Assembly (NCBI GenBank): GCA_900155495.1
Contig: FTLJ01001086.1
Location: 1-34,047, forward strand
Reading direction: 5' to 3'
DNA from: Porogramme epimiltina
Lineage: Eukaryota > Basidiomycota > Agaricomycetes > Polyporales > Polyporaceae
DNA length: 34,047 nucleotides
The position numbers were made by a program, and so were the translations under genes. A model generated the notes under the pieces. The model worked only from the letters and a program-made list of their open reading frames with translations, ran no database searches and was not told the origin of the DNA. Positions 21,368-34,047 of the stretch are shown here, piece by piece. The stretch's first letter is position 1. Every line of letters starts with the position of its first letter.

Positions 21368-22624
21368 TCAATAGTATGCAGGAATCCTTTTCCTCTGCAC
21401 GGGGCGTGGCACGAAGCCAGCATCTGGATACCCAGCCGTCAGCCCCCCTGTCGGTGCGCACGTCGCGCGCGGCACAGAGAGAAACTCACCCGCATGGGAG
21501 CGCTTCGACCGCGCCGCCGTGCTGGTCTTGCGGAGCTCCTGCACAAGGCTCGCCTTCGCACCAGCGAGGAAGCCTTCGACGAAGTCGAGCGAGTCCCGCC
21601 GCTCGACCATCTTGATCTCCTCGGGCGGGACGCCGAACCCGTGCAGCTCCTCGAGGATCATCGTCCAGCCCGGCTCGACGTTCTGCGACGCCTCGATGCG
21701 CCCTGCGCCATCGAGTCCGACGTGCGCGACGTGCACGAACGACCCTGGGGTGGGTCCCGAGATCAGGCCGGTGGAGAGCTTCCGCGGGGACTGGGGGGCT
21801 GGGGACTGGGATTCCGTGGGGAGGAGAGGGAGAGGCGCGAACTGCTTCTGGCGCGGGGAGGGCTGGGGCTGGGACTGGGGAGGTGCGAATGGATCGGGGA
21901 GCGGCCGCGCGCGGGGAGAAGACGTCGTAGAAGACGGCGGAGAGACGACGGGGACCGTCCCCGTGCGCTGCTTGGGAGTGCGCGGAGCTGTTGTGGACAC
22001 GGGCGACGATGAGGGTGAAGTCGATTGATGCATGTAAAGAAATGAATGAACGAACGTCAGCTTCTGGGCGGGCAAGCGACAGATGTGGGGGCGCGGGTGA
22101 CGCACCAGCAATCTGGACGCGGCCAGTAATGCGCTTGTAGAACTTCTCGGCGTCGTCGTCTTCGTCGAAACGGAACCCGAACATCCTCGACTAGGTGATT
22201 AAATTAAATCAGCGACACATGCGGCAGGACTAGTCAGGGATGGGCTTACGCGGCCGGAGAATGTGTGGAAGAACGGCTTGTCAGCGTGGTAGACGAGGTC
22301 TGAGGGAATCGGATGGTGCCAGATGATGCCTTTCCCGTCATCCACATCGACAAGGCGGAACCAGTAATTTGGCTCGAGCATTGAATCTAGTGGCCGGTCG
22401 GGATAGATGGCGGTTCTATCACGTCCGAATACTAGCATTCCACGGAGACCAGTAAAGGACCACGAGTCGGCGGCAGCACCGAACGCGGCGTGGTAGATGC
22501 GGGCGGGCGCCACGGCAAGAAGCCTGATGTCGGTGGGAAGGTAAGAAAGGATATGGCGCCGGTCATCGTCGGAGAGAGAGGAAATTGTAGTGGCGGGGGA
22601 GTAAGGGTGCACTAGCTGGGCCAT
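21368..22624 (-). CDS. WASP-like protein with WH1 and CRIB/GBD, no VCA tail
   Basis: Four exons (22624-22250, 22190-22106, 21987-21490, 21447-21368) encode 345 residues. The N-terminal WH1 domain (about 15-150) shows the WASP-type core with YWFRLVDVDD, YHADKPFFHTFSG and, after intron 1, FGFRFDEDDDAEKFY. A Pro/Ser/Gln-rich linker (about 155-225) leads to a CRIB motif, ISGPTPGSFVHVAHVG (229-244). An extended WASP-like GTPase-binding domain follows, with LHGFGVPPEEI and DFVEGFLAGAKASLVQEL. WH1 domains bind WIP/verprolin-type proline peptides, and CRIB motifs bind active Cdc42/Rac. The protein then ends with a short basic tail. No WH2, central or acidic segment for Arp2/3 activation is seen within the gene or downstream. 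It is probably a cytoplasmic actin regulator or adaptor. A missed 3' exon cannot be wholly excluded. Confidence 0.86.
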
Positions 22625-23974
22625 GCTGGTCGAGTCAAAAATATAGGGTACAGTAGAAGAGAAGAGTGCAATAGAGAAGCGGACTGGGAGGGGCAGATGG
22701 TTCCTCCCAGAGGAGATATGGGCCGTCTTATGTATGGAGCCAGGAGCGGGACAGAGGGGCGACAAGCGCCACAGGTCGGAGAAAGGAAGAGTGCAGCGTG
22801 TGTGCCTCGTGTACACGTTGCCCGCGTGCGCACGGAATGGGGACACTGCGGCTATACGCTCTGTACGGGGGTCACGATCACACCTGCTCCTGCTGTGGGC
22901 CACGATACGCTGTGTCTAAACTTGATTCATCGGCATGCCCGCCGCGGGGTGGCGAACCATAATGCGATGACGTGTCTCGGTGCGCGAGCTTTGGGAGGGA
23001 GAAGATACGTGAATTACAAATTCAGTGTTGCCCTTGGGACCGACGATCTGCGCAAACAAGTAACTAAGATGGTGCCTATGAGTACAATCAAGGAATAACT
23101 GGGACTCACCCAAAGGTGCCGACACCATCACGCGGTGGATTGGCACGCCGCGCGGGATCGCGATTGGATTCGATTAATCGCCGGTCGTTGTGCGGTGACT
23201 GGGCGGTGACTGGGTAGCCGCGCGCACAAAACACGAGCGATCAACCAAGTCTGGAACCAGGCAGTGAAGGGTTTGGGAGGCGTCTTGCTTGATTGTGCGC
23301 TCGATGCACGCTTGAGCTGTGCGGGCACACAGCCGCATGCCGGTTAGACAAAGGGCTCGCACATTGCCGCCGGGATCAGGGTGTGTTCTGGACCCTATGA
23401 CTATCCGGAACTAGTGGTTCGATGCGCCGCTAGCGGAGCGTGCTTGGAGGGGAGTGAGGAGCTGTTGGTCCCGTGTACTGAACCACGTTCAAATATTCCA
23501 CCCTTATATGGAATCTAGATAAGTACGTTACGCACCCCTGTTCTGCCAGATATCAGTCGTGTGCCTCCACACGAACGTATTGTGGTCACTAGTCATGAGG
23601 CAAGTTTCCTCTGACTTGGAGGCGACGCATAGGTGGATAGCACACAAAGAACGAGGAAGAGGTTGGGATTCTGGAATTATGATATTTGAGGAATGCCCGA
23701 CACACGTGACTGGTAGGGCGAAGGGTGTTATCTGATTAGATCAAAGTAACTACTGTATTCTTACGTAGTCTTCCCAGGACCACGATACCGTAAAGCAAAC
23801 GCCAAGCTGTGTCTTGGTGCATCCTTCCAGCCGTACAGCAGCACGAAAGCTTCACTTAGAAAAGGTCCGTCTTGAGGACGTTAGATGAACACTCTATCTC
23901 AGAATCACATTTAGACGGCAAAACGGGTGTGCGCTCCCGTACAGAAAAATTTTCGGATAGTGCAATCCCTAAGC
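22625..23974. promoter_or_regulatory. Divergent upstream region of WH1-CRIB and TRM4
   Basis: The 1.35 kb lie between two divergent start codons. Stops are frequent in all frames from about 23100 onward, and no exon, tRNA or repeat array is supportable. A small imperfect hairpin (CTAGTGG...CCGCTAG) lies at 23411-23433. The region is long for two housekeeping promoters in this otherwise compact window. Confidence 0.5.
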
Positions 23975-27403
<3,429 letters not shown>

Positions 27404-27760
27404 CGCTCCGAAGGAATGGCCCAGACCCGTCTTCTGCCACGAAGAAGCGCACGCCGACAAGTTGGGTCGGGACGATCGTTCGTTCCGGCCACAGGAGCAT
27501 GCGGCCCCGGGAGTCTGTCTCAGTCATGTTGTAGAAATAGAAAAGATCGGGCTGTGGGCTGCCGGCGCTCGATGTAAACAGATGAACGAGATAGCATTGG
27601 AGACGTCGCCAGAGAAACGCGACAGAGTGGGGGATACAATACAAACAGGAAAGAGGAGACGGTAAATAGCGAGTCACAAGCACAACATAGTCCTGATAGC
27701 AGCATGACGTTGAACAGTCTGGGTGATGGGAAAGAGACGAAGGCCGAGCAGGTATCCAAT
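27404..27760. other. Convergent 3' intergenic region of TRM4 and SNF5
   Basis: A 357-bp gap separates the stop codons of two convergent genes. It has balanced composition, no coding exon and no visible repeat. It must hold both polyadenylation regions. Confidence 0.5.
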
Positions 27761-30700
27761 CTACGACTCCGCCGGCGGGTGCAGCCGTGCGTTGACCTTG
27801 GACCGATGCTGGCGATTTTTGAGGTGGACCTCGAAGTTCTGAAGCGATTCTCCCGGGCCTGGGGTATAGTGCTGGAAGGCGTGGCCGAGCGTCAGCAAAC
27901 ACCCGAGAGCTGTACGAGAGGGGGAAACAACGCACCTTTCCCGGACAGTCTAAGCACTTGATACGGAACTCATAAATGCCGCTCGTCGTGTTCTTGCGGA
28001 TGACGGCCTCGAAGATGTCGTCAGGATAGCGGGCCTTCATCGCCGCGATCGAGTCCGTGAGCCACTGCGGCGTCGACATCTGCGGCAGCACCCGGGTCAG
28101 CGATCCGCCCGCACGCGGAGACGTCGTCCACACCTACAGGTGAATTTTGCGCCGGGGGCGGGACCGACGGGGCCGCGCGCGGCGGCGACGCTCGCGGGGG
28201 AGACGCAGCTCGGGGGGCCTCGGGTGCGGGCTCGGGCTCGGGCGCGGTGGCGGGCGGCGCGGACTTGGAGTGTGCGGCGCCGTTCAGCTTGAAGCGGTTC
28301 GCGAGCGGCGACTCGGACGCGCTCGACGCCGTCGAGACGGGGGAGATGGCCCTGTCGAGCGCGTCGCCGCCCGCCGCGCTGTCAACCGCCGCGGAGGGCG
28401 TCTCTGCGACGAACGACTTGGGCTTCGCCGACGGCCCGGGGGTGTCCATCTCGACGTCGTCGTCCACCTGCGGCTTGACGTCCTCGACGACGCTCGCGAC
28501 GGGGCGCTTGCGCTTCGCCGCGTACTTCTGCTGCTCTTCGGCGCGCAGGAGGCCCTGGTGGTACTCCAGGCTGGAGTTGTACGTAACGGGCCGCGGCCTG
28601 CGGTGCCTGTGCCAGTACTTCCCTGCGGACGGACAGACGGACGCGCGTTCAGCACCCGATGCGGAGAGAACGCCGTGCCCCCCAAAGCGTGCAAAAAATT
28701 TAAACTCACCGCACGTCCCACACTGCGACTTGTCGCCCAGCGGGCCCTTGCGCCGCCCGACGGCGATGCTCTCGGGGCAGCCGCAGTTCGAGCAGTGCCA
28801 CACGCCGTCGATCATGTTCGCGTGCTGCCCGTCCGCGTACTCCTTCTCCTTCGCCTCGCGCTCGAGCTCCTTTGCGCGCTTCGCGGTCAGCACGACCTTC
28901 GCGCCCTGCCGGTCCGCGCCGCTGCTGCTCGGCGCCGGCAGGTCGTTCTCCAGCGGCGGCGGCAGCGTCGAGATGTCCGCCGCCGTCGACGGCGTCGGCG
29001 CCTTCACGTTCGCGCGCGGGCGCAGCACCTTGGGCGGGTACGGCGGCGACTTGAACAGCCCCTTGGGCTTCTCCTTTTTCGACGGCGTCGGCGCGACGGG
29101 CACGATCGGCTGCACGGGGGCCTGCGGCATGACGACCGTCCCGCCGTTCTCGGACGCGACCATGTTCGCGATCGTGAGCGACGCGGCGGCCGCGGCCGCG
29201 CGGCGCGACGTCGGCGCGGCGGCGGCGGCGGCCAGCGCGAGCGCGGCGGGCGAGATCTCGGGGAAGCCGATCGCGGGCGTGCGGAACGTCTTGGGCGGCT
29301 CGCGGTCGGGGAGCGCGACGCCGCGGCGGCCGCGCGTCGTCTTGCGCTTGCGGCGCGCGAGCTCCTTCTCGCGGTCCTTCTCGTTCTTCTCGAGCTCGCT
29401 CTCGGAGAGGTAGTTGAGCTGCGGCGTGAACTGGCTGACCTGCTCCATCGAGCGCGCGCCCGACGTGAGCGACGGCAGGAGCGACATGCGCAGGTCGTCG
29501 TCCTGCACCGCGGACCCGTCCGAGGGGTGCCCGACGAGGAAGAGCGACTTCTGGTAGATCTGCACCTGCTCGCGGATCGAGTGCGCGATCGCGGTCCTGG
29601 ATGGTGTGGCGCGGCATGAGCGATCTGCGGCACCCACAGCACGGCGGAAAAAGGCACCACTCACTTGAACTCGCCGCTCAGCCCGAGATCCCTGCAGTAG
29701 ATCTCCGCGAACTGCTCCGGCGTCGGGTCCGCGTTCTCGAGGTCCCACTCGAACTGGTCCTCCAGCTTGTACGACGCGACGATGATGTCCACCTGCACGC
29801 CCGTCCGTGAGTTCGCCTGCGCCTCTCCGCCCACGCCCAGCCCGAAGCACGCACCTTGATCAGGATCCGCATCTCCTCGAGCATCAGGCTCTCGTCCTCC
29901 TCAAAGTCGTCGACCGCCATCGGCGCGTCCGCGCTCGGCGCCGCGAGCGCATCAGGGCGCTCAACAACCTCATCCTTGACTGCTGTCGCCGTCGCCGTCG
30001 CCGCCGTCGCAACCGCCACAGACGCGACCTTCCTGCGCTTGCGCGTGCGCGCGCCGCCGTCCGCAGGGGCGTCGGGGAGCCTATACAGCGCGCGGGAGCG
30101 CACGCGCTTGCGCCACGTGCGCCACCACTCGCCGTCGTCGTCGCCGCCGTCCTCGATAATGCGGCCGCCGCCGGGGACGTCCTCGGGCTCGTCGATCATG
30201 ACGCCGTCCTCGCCAAACGTGGCCGAGTGCGCCTTGTAGTCGCCGAGCTGCTCCTGGATCGACTTGGTGATCACGGCGTGGTACTGCGGCGTGAGCCCGT
30301 AGTCGTCCACGACGGACTGCGCGAAGATCTCGGGCGTCACGATCGGGTCTGCGTGTGCGTGTGCATATGGGGGTGGGGTGGGGTGGGAGAGGGAGGGAGG
30401 GAGAGCGGGTCAGACCGCGTCGCCACCGCGCAGACGCCAGCGCAAAAGCTCACCGTTCAGGTTCCACACGAACGTGTCGCGCATCTTGTGGTGGTCGACG
30501 TCGAACTCGAGGCGGATGGGCACGAGCTGCTCCGGCCTCTGCGCGTCCTCGTCCGGTATCCGCCTCGGCCTAGCACACCCAACCAGTCAGCTCCCTCCAA
30601 AACCTCCCCAAAATAAAAAGGCGACACTCACAGCCTCAGCCCCTCCCTCTTCCCCGCCCTCTTCTTATCCTTGATCTCCCTTTCCTTATGGTTCTTCAAC

Positions 30701-33501
30701 CCCGTCAACACCCACTTGTCCCTCCGCCGCTTCGCCTCCTCGCCCGCGCCCGCCCCGCCCGCCATCGCAAAGTCCTTCTCCCACCACGCGCGCGGCGCGC
30801 CGACCGTGCGCCGCGCCTCCTCCGCCGCGCGCGCCTGCGCCGCCTTCACGCGCCGCTCGTGCGCGCGGTCCGCCGCCTGCCACGCGCGCACCGCCGCGAC
30901 CTCGTCCGCGCCCAGCGGCGGGATCGCGCGCTCCGAGTCCGCGAGCGGCACCACCGACACGCGCGTCACCTTGGGCTCCAGGCTCACGTTCGCCGGCAGC
31001 GGGTTCAGCTGCGGCACGATCTTCGTCTGCGTCACGGGCGCCGGCGTCGCCGCTGATGTGCTGGTCGTCGTGGTCGTCGTCGTGGTTGCGGCTCCGGCAG
31101 TGGACGCCGAGGCCGGAGCAGGCGAGGCGCTCGTCTTCGCCGCGGGGCCAACGCTGCCCGCCTTGACAGGCGTGCTCGCCCCAGCCATCCCCACAACGCT
31201 CGGCGACGCCGCAGCAGGCGGCGGCAGCGACTGCTGGCGCGCCGGCGTCATCGGCGCCGCGGCGCCCTCGCCCATCCCCGCGCGCCCCACCACGTCGCCC
31301 GCGCCGCGCGGCATCGCCGGCGGGGGCATCATCCCCCCGCCCGCGCCGCCGACCAGCATCCCCGCCGCGTTCAGGTTCGCGTTGGCGTTGAGCGCCTGCA
31401 GCGAGGCCGGCGCGGGCCCGACGTTCCCCGCGAGCCCCATCCCCGCGAGCCCCGTCGCGCTCGCGCTCGCGCTGCGCGCCATCTGCGGCGGGCCCGGCAC
31501 GGGCGTCCCCGCAGGCGGCGGCGCGGGCGTCTCGGACGCGCGACGCTTGGGCGCCGCGAACGGCGAGCCGGGCACTTGGTTCGCGGAGGAGACTTGGGCC
31601 TGCACGGGCGCGGGCGCGATGGGCGCGTACCCCGCGCCGGGCTGGTGCGGCTGCGTCGGGGACGCCTTCGCCTGCTGCATTTGTTGTTGTTGCTGTTGTT
31701 GCACCTGTTGCTGGGAGGGAATCTGCTGAGCCTGCTGGCGCGGCGTCTGCGGCGGGTGGCCGGACGCCGTCGGGGGCCGGCTCGGGGGCTTCTGCTGTTG
31801 CTGTTGCTGCCCCAAGGGCCCGCTCATCGACTGGCTCGTACCGGGGCGCTGGAGCGGCGCGCCGGGCTGCATCGCGCCGTGCGGGACGGGCATCGGCGCC
31901 GCGGGCCCGCCTCCGCCGTCCTGCTGCCCACCGCTGTGGCCCTGCGCGGTGCCCGGGCGCGAGCCCGTCCCGGGGCGCGGGCTCGGGCTCGGGAACGGCC
32001 CGCCGTGCGCGAACGCGTGCTGTTGCTGCTGCTGTGCTTGCTGTTGCGCCTGCTGCTGTGCCTGCTGTTGCGCCTGCTGTTGCGCGGCTTGCTGTTGGGC
32101 TTGGGCTTGGGCTTGCTGCATGTGCGGGTGCATGCCGTGCGCGTGGTGCGAGGACGCGGTCGGCGGGCGCGGCGGGATCGACGCGGGCGGGCCCATCGCG
32201 CCCATCTGCGGCTGCGGGGCGTGCGGGCTGCCCTGCGGGCCCGGCGCGCCGGGGATCGGCGTCGACGGCGGCTGGATCTGGCCTTGAGACATCCGGTGTC
32301 CGCCGAACGACGCGGACGACGGCGGGCGCGGCATGTGGCCCTGGCCTTGCGCTTGTGCTTGTTGTTGCTGCTGCTGCTGGAGCATCTGCATCTGCTGCAG
32401 CTGCGCCTGGCTCATCCCGCCCATCCCGCCCATGCCCATGTTCATCCCCTGCATGTTCGGCATGCCTTGCATCCCGCCGCCCATCCCCGCGAGCTGTTGT
32501 TGCTGTGCCATCATGCGCATCTGGACGGCCTTCATGTGGCCTGGGGTGAGGCCGGAGAAGCCTTGGCCCTGGCCCATGCCGCCGGCTGAGTTCGGTGTCG
32601 AGGGCGACTGGGACATCCCGTGGCCGGAGACGTTCGGCAGGGACGCGGAGCCGCTTGTCGGGGAGGTGATCGACGATGCGCCGCCTGCGCATACGGGAGA
32701 GGAAGAAGCGTCGGTGGTCAGCATTGAAAGTCAGAGGGCTGGAAGCGCACCCATGCCCATGCCGCCCATGTTCATGCCACCCATACCTGCCATGTTCATC
32801 CCGCCCATGCCGCCCATGCCACCCATGCCCATGTTCCCCATACTGCCCATGGCTCCCATCCCGCCCATTCCACCGCCCATCGCCATCGCGTTCATCCCTG
32901 CTCCACCCATTCCGCCACCGAGCGCTGCGGGGTTAATGCCTCCCATGCCGCCCATACCGTTCATACCTCCGCCGCCACCCATTCCGCCCATACCTCCCAT
33001 GCCGCCCATCCCACCCATGTTCATCTGCTGCTGCTGTTGCTGAAAGACCTGCGCGGCGCTCAGGCCCATGCCCATCCCGCCGCCGCCGCCACCACCGCCT
33101 CCACCCATGCCCATGCTCATGTTCATGCGCTGCGCCTGGTTCTGCGCCTGCATCTGCTGGTACTGCGCCATGCGCGCGGCGGACACCCCGCCCATGCCTC
33201 CGCCGCCCATGCCTCCACCCATCCCGCCCCCCATGCCGTTCATGAGCGCGGCCGGGTTCATCGTCCCGCCGCCGCCACCACCCCCGGGCATGCCGTTGCC
33301 CATGCCCATCGCGGCGCCCTGGGCGTGCTGCTGGAACATGGCGGGGTTCATGCCGCGCATGGCCTGCATCTGGAGCTGCTGGGGCGTGATGGGGGCCTGG
33401 GGCGCGCCGTTCGCGCCGGGGGCGGGCGTGCCGAAGCCGGCGGAGAGGAAGGCGGGGTTGATCACCCCCTGCGAGAGGTCCGCCTGGGGCGAGTTGTTCA
33501 T
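27761..33501 (-). CDS. SNF5: SWI/SNF chromatin-remodelling subunit Snf5
   Basis: Nine exons encode 1722 residues: 33501-32751, 32684-30632, 30569-30454, 30348-29855, 29792-29665, 29596-28710, 28622-28138, 28079-27936 and 27871-27761. Residues 1-900 are disordered: Met/Gly repeats first, then several Gln-rich tracts and Pro/Ala-rich sequence. The SNF5 domain follows as two repeats, LVPIRLEF...TPEIFAQSVVDDY (about 947-990) and VDIIVASYKLEDQFEWDL...PEQFAEIYCRDLGL (from 1139), separated by an acidic/basic linker. A GATA-type finger (CSNC-x20-CGTC, 1449-1476) with a YWHRHRR tail comes next. The conserved C-terminus reads QWLTDSIAAM...IKCLDCPGK...EVHLKNRQHR. Snf5 is a core subunit of nuclear SWI/SNF. 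The start is the only ATG that begins the conserved MNNSPQADLSQGVINPAFL block; the frame stays open further upstream without an ATG. Confidence 0.95.
30369..30409 (+). other. G-run tract inside SNF5 intron 3
   Basis: Nine runs of three or more G residues occupy 41 bp on the plus strand, which is the template strand of SNF5, so the pre-mRNA is C-rich here. The tract fits the G-quadruplex pattern and supplies the intron's polypyrimidine content. Confidence 0.5.
31670..31737 (-). repeat. Gln-rich tract in SNF5 (second)
   Basis: Mixed CAA/CAG codons encode several short Gln runs broken by Val, Met and Ile. The mixing of codons suggests a stable tract kept at protein level and not a recent pure CAG expansion. 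Confidence 0.7.
32018..32121 (-). repeat. QQQA repeat tract in SNF5
   Basis: A run of Gln triplets with regularly spaced Ala (QQQA units) and a terminal QQQQQ is encoded by a near-regular 12-bp DNA unit, GCGCAACAGCAG-like on the coding strand. The periodicity implies slippage or tandem duplication. Confidence 0.75.
32755..33295 (-). repeat. Met/Gly (GMGG) repeat region in SNF5 exon 1
   Basis: Roughly 540 bp encode dozens of GMGG or MGGM units, with the DNA word ATGGGCGG and its variants repeated on the coding strand. Poly-Gly tracts of seven to ten residues occur twice. The section is predicted to be fully disordered and prion-like in composition. Confidence 0.8.
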
Positions 33502-34047
33502 CGTGTGCGTCGTTCGTGTACGTGTGCGTGCGCGGGCGCGGTCGTCATGCGCGCGGGGCGCGGAGGAGAGGGAGAGGAGGGTCTTGCGTGTGGACGCCTG
33601 GAGCGAGAGTTGAACGTCAGATCGCGGTTGGGACGCGGGGTGCGGACGCGCGCCGGGAGGACGCGATTGGGGTACAAGACGGGCGCGTCTGTGATATGTA
33701 AAGAATACGGCCCGTGTATGTAGGAAGGAACGCGAAAAGGCTAAACATATGCGCGTTCGGGGGCGAAGTTCGAACGAAGGGGCGGGTACAGAGGATGTAT
33801 GGAGAAGATGGGGCGCAGAGACAATGGGGATGCGATGTGAAGGGCGACTTACGCGAAAAGAAAAGGAATACTGGAACTGTGGAACGAGATTAGATGTCAG
33901 GTCGCGTCTTAGGAGAGGAGGGAGGGAGCATGAGGGGAGGCGCGAGTGGGACAAGGGCGAACAAGAGGCACGCGCGTCTGCGGTGCCCAAAAAGGGGGGT
34001 CCACGTATGCGGCAAGGAGGGGGGGAAAGTCGAACATAGGGGGGGCG
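33502..34047. promoter_or_regulatory. 5' flank of SNF5
   Basis: On the coding (minus) strand this region is pyrimidine-rich and its reading frame stays open into SNF5 for about 160 codons, but without an ATG in that frame. It is best read as 5' UTR and promoter. Conserved homology begins only at the ATG at 33501. No second gene is seen before the window ends. Confidence 0.5.

Noticed and set aside
23411..23433. GGTTCGA word in a small hairpin, possible tRNA T-arm
   Set aside because: No anticodon arm, D-arm or acceptor stem is present; the hairpin is short and imperfect.
28147..29619. A 490-codon open frame on the plus strand
   Set aside because: It lies opposite SNF5 exons 6 and 7 and is Arg/Leu/Gly-rich. 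It has no domain. Its openness follows from the GC-rich third positions of SNF5 codons.
31576..33613. Long plus-strand frames rich in Leu/His or Pro/Met
   Set aside because: They mirror the Gln and GMGG repeats of SNF5 on the opposite strand.
33502..33990. N-terminal extension of SNF5 by 163 codons
   Set aside because: The frame is open but starts with TTG, has no ATG, and the conserved sequence begins at the ATG at 33501.

Overview
The window is nuclear DNA of a mushroom-forming basidiomycete (Agaricomycetes), judged from gene structure and protein families. It has GC-rich coding sequence and dense introns, mostly 47-80 bp with GTRNGT donors and CTNAY-like branch sites. Gene types include DASH/Dam1, a Snf5 with a GATA-type finger, MYND proteins and a secreted alginate-lyase-fold protein. 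I found ten protein-coding genes and one tRNA gene. I rebuilt each gene by hand from splice sites, and in every case the exon sum is divisible by three. The species cannot be named from the sequence alone.

Left part, 1-8747: a GC-rich stretch without genes (1-2192); a secreted, probably GPI-anchored alginate-lyase-family protein on the minus strand (2193-4780); tRNA-Gly(GCC) on the plus strand (5594-5664); a small conserved protein of unknown function on plus (5805-6389); and a MYND zinc-finger protein on minus (6580-8173).

Centre, 8748-19729: DAM1 (kinetochore DASH ring, plus) converges on ORC3 (replication origin recognition, minus). An ACS/Dal5-type anion transporter (minus) with very small exons follows. 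Its promoter is shared divergently with a mitochondrial type II NADH dehydrogenase (plus) whose last two introns are unusually long.

Right part, 19730-34047: a second gene-less GC-rich stretch (19730-21367); a short WASP-like protein with WH1 and CRIB/GBD but no VCA tail (minus, 21368-22624); TRM4/NSUN2 RNA m5C methyltransferase (plus, 23975-27403); and a 1722-residue SNF5 SWI/SNF subunit (minus, 27761-33501).

The genes are mostly housekeeping: chromosome segregation, replication, chromatin remodelling, RNA modification, respiration and actin control. They do not form a biosynthetic cluster or a mobile or defence island. I saw no transposon, CRISPR array or prophage. The most interesting points are the WASP-like protein lacking its effector tail, the cluster of 12-24 nt exons in the transporter, the two oversized introns of the NADH dehydrogenase, a GC-AG intron in TRM4, and the expanded low-complexity N-terminus of SNF5.
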